Source: an uncultured Eubacteriales bacterium (lineage in GTDB: Bacteria; Bacillota; Clostridia; Oscillospirales; Acutalibacteraceae). Taken from it: a stretch of DNA of 64,000 bases. Shown piece after piece: positions 62,725 to 64,000 of this stretch. Where the stretch lies: assembly GCA_934444365.1 (NCBI GenBank), contig CAKSCM010000011.1, forward strand, positions 7,839 through 71,838, given 5' to 3'. The stretch's first letter is position 1. Every line of letters starts with the position of its first letter. The position numbers and the translations under genes were made by a program. Below the pieces are notes generated by a model. It did no database searches. It worked only from the letters and a program-made list of their open reading frames with translations, and was not told the DNA's origin.

Positions 62725-63222
62725 AAATTCAATATCTCCTGATTAAAGACTTTTCGGAAAATGTTCCGTGCCGAACCTTAAGCTGTAAAACCGGCATAAA
62801 ATCAAACCGCCGCGCGTGCTGTTTTTTTAACCGTTTAAAAAAGCCATAGCGGATTTTTATTATACTGCATAATACAATAAGGCTCAGCCGCCTTTTATAT
62901 TATAACACACCGCAAAAAAATAACATTGCTATTATTGCGCAAAATGATGTACAATTGTGCTGAAATAGGATTCATCACCCGTTTTGCCACGATTTTAACG
63001 GAATGAACAAAAAACAAAATTGCTGAAAACGGAGACTGCCGATAACAAGCAGTCCCCGTCTTTTACGGATGCTGTAAATTCCTGATATTCCGCAAGGCGA
63101 ATAAATCCCCTCGCCCGCTTAAATTCAACAATGACCTTTAATCTCCGTTATGTCCGTCAATTAAGACCCGTACATACATCCGGCCACAGGTTTTTTCGAT
63201 AACGCAACAAGCCGGCTGAATT
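62725..63222 (-). other. Intergenic region between carD and uxuA
   Basis: No gene seen. Two TATAAT-like boxes lie on the minus strand near 62870 and 62905, but neither has a good -35. At 63029-63059 ACGGAGACTGC pairs with GCAGTCCCCGT (one mismatch), followed on the minus strand by TTTTC, a likely terminator of carD. Confidence 0.5.
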
Positions 63223-63738
63223 TTACACCGTTACCCGGTTGTCCTCGACCCTCGATTTTATAAAATCGAGAACATTCTCGGGTTTTAGCCCGAGCACATA
63301 TGCAAACTCGTCGTAAACCACCTTTTCGGCCTCGCGAAAAACCTTTTCGTCCGCAATATGCAGCTTCCGGCCGTTCGCACGCTGGTTCCTCGCATGGGTA
63401 TAAAGGGTCTTTATCACCTGCAGCATCTTTTTACGGTCGCCGGAGAGCAGAATCTCCTTATACAAATGCTCCCGTTCGTTACCGTCGTCGGTCCATATAA
63501 AATTTGCGTCGGACATGGAATCGATTATTCCGAGCACCTCGTCGGCACTGAGCAGATTCCTCATGCGCGACATCAGCTTTTCATTGCCTATTGGGACATA
63601 AATCTTTGTGTTGTTGCCGAAAACGGTATGTAAAACGTAATAATCCTCGCTTTTTCCGCCGAAATCACGCTTGGTTATCTCGTCAATAACACAGATTCCC
63701 TGTACTCCGTAAACCACGGTATCATTAACCGCAAACAT
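63223..63738 (-). CDS. CarD-family RNA polymerase-binding regulator
   Basis: 171 residues. The N-terminal Tudor-like RNAP-interaction domain (FAVNDTVVYGVQGICVIDEI, IYVPI) is followed by a helical C-terminal domain of about 100 residues (MLQVIKTLYTHARNQ). CarD/CdnL proteins bind the beta subunit and stabilise open promoter complexes, notably for rRNA genes. SD GAAGGTG before the ATG. Confidence 0.93.
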   Translation of the reverse strand: MFAVNDTVVYGVQGICVIDEITKRDFGGKSEDYYVLHTVFGNNTKIYVPIGNEKLMSRMRNLLSADEVLGIIDSMSDANFIWTDDGNEREHLYKEILLSGDRKKMLQVIKTLYTHARNQRANGRKLHIADEKVFREAEKVVYDEFAYVLGLKPENVLDFIKSRVEDNRVTV

Positions 63739-63791
63739 AGAATTAGCACCTTCTTTCAGTAGGGAAAATAAGTATTGTGCTGTATTTCACC

Positions 63792-63820
63792 TTGCCAAAT
63801 TTTTATACTTTGATTATATC
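63792..63820 (+). promoter_or_regulatory. Plus-strand promoter before the right-end small ORF
   Basis: TTGCCA (63792-63797), 17-bp spacer, TATATC (63815-63820), about 30 nt before the ATG at 63850. Confidence 0.45.
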
Positions 63821-63849
63821 ACATCCGGCATAAAAATGACATAGGCAAA

Positions 63850-63972
63850 ATGAACAAAAAACGGCATAAATCCACGATTTTCAAAGGGTTTGCAGCGGTC
63901 TTTTTCTCAATGATTTTTCTGCCTGTCGGTTTGTCAATGATGTGTTACAAAATCAGAAGAGTTCGCCGTTAA
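63850..63972 (+). CDS. Possible small membrane protein (40 residues)
   Basis: 40 residues: basic start (MNKKRHKS), one hydrophobic segment (about 11-32, FKGFAAVFFSMIFLPVGLSM) and basic end (KIRRVRR). It follows a promoter-like sequence, but the SD is weak (AGG only). A single-span protein with both ends charged, or a fortuitous ORF. Divergent from carD. Confidence 0.4.
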   Translation: MNKKRHKSTIFKGFAAVFFSMIFLPVGLSMMCYKIRRVRR

Positions 63973-64000
63973 GCTTAAAGGCATTAATATAATCGGCAGG

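Noticed and set aside
61063..62742. 559-codon plus-strand ORF opposite uxuA and the SDR gene
   Set aside because: Antisense to two clearly real genes; product is low in recognisable structure.

Overview
The window looks like a chromosome segment of an anaerobic, spore-forming Clostridia (Firmicutes), probably an uncultured gut relative of the Oscillospirales. This is inferred from gene content: an alpha/beta small acid-soluble spore protein, paired GlgC/GlgD, type III glutamine synthetase, a dockerin-tailed glycosidase, ABC-F and CarD proteins, strong AGGAGG-type ribosome binding sites and TTGACA/TATAAT promoters. Base composition is near 50% GC, with codons ending in C or G common. No prophage, insertion sequence, CRISPR array or rRNA was seen. 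One tRNA (Lys-UUU) is present.

Layout. 1-6618 (minus): a TetR regulator is translationally coupled to a very large secreted repeat protein that runs off the left edge. The first mature domain of that protein is strikingly ubiquitin-like (34 of about 71 positions identical to eukaryotic ubiquitin by hand alignment). It is followed by two copies of a Cys-motif plus parallel beta-helix module, InlB-like repeats and YDG/MBG-type domains. A consensus promoter with a 14-bp palindrome directly after its -10 box drives this pair. 6791-9786: two divergent RlmD/TrmA-type rRNA methyltransferase paralogues. 9813-10991: a metallopeptidase-like gene of unusual composition, then a stretch with no convincing gene. 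10992-17180: housekeeping genes (dusB; HIT, nth, nif3-like, maf, beta-CASP hydrolase, purine nucleoside phosphorylase). 17414-24989: Ca-type P-ATPase, a histidine phosphatase, a hexapeptide-repeat transferase, glmS, metA. 25207-29417: two-component system plus HtrA protease, an envelope-stress module. 29688-35481: glycogen operon glgB-glgC-glgD-glgA. 35794-43789: a tiny Cys/Gly-rich membrane protein, a LacI-type-controlled GH36 enzyme with a dockerin, tRNA-Lys, and a 911-residue protein of unknown family. 44047-49589: type III glutamine synthetase, asparagine synthetase AsnA, RluB-type pseudouridine synthase, two small uncharacterised proteins. 49843-54814: ribose-type ABC transporter with a medium-chain dehydrogenase. 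55567-59032: Mrp ATPase, ABC-F ATPase, spore protein. 59136-62724: hexuronate operon uxuA, mannonate oxidoreductase, eda, kdgK. 63223-63972: CarD and a possible small membrane protein.

Together the genes describe a fermentative polysaccharide user. GH36 releases galactosides outside the cell, the ABC operon and the uxu-eda-kdg pathway feed sugars and uronates into central metabolism, excess carbon is stored as glycogen, and nitrogen is assimilated through GlnN and AsnA. The most unusual object is the secreted ubiquitin-like fusion protein under its own TetR control.
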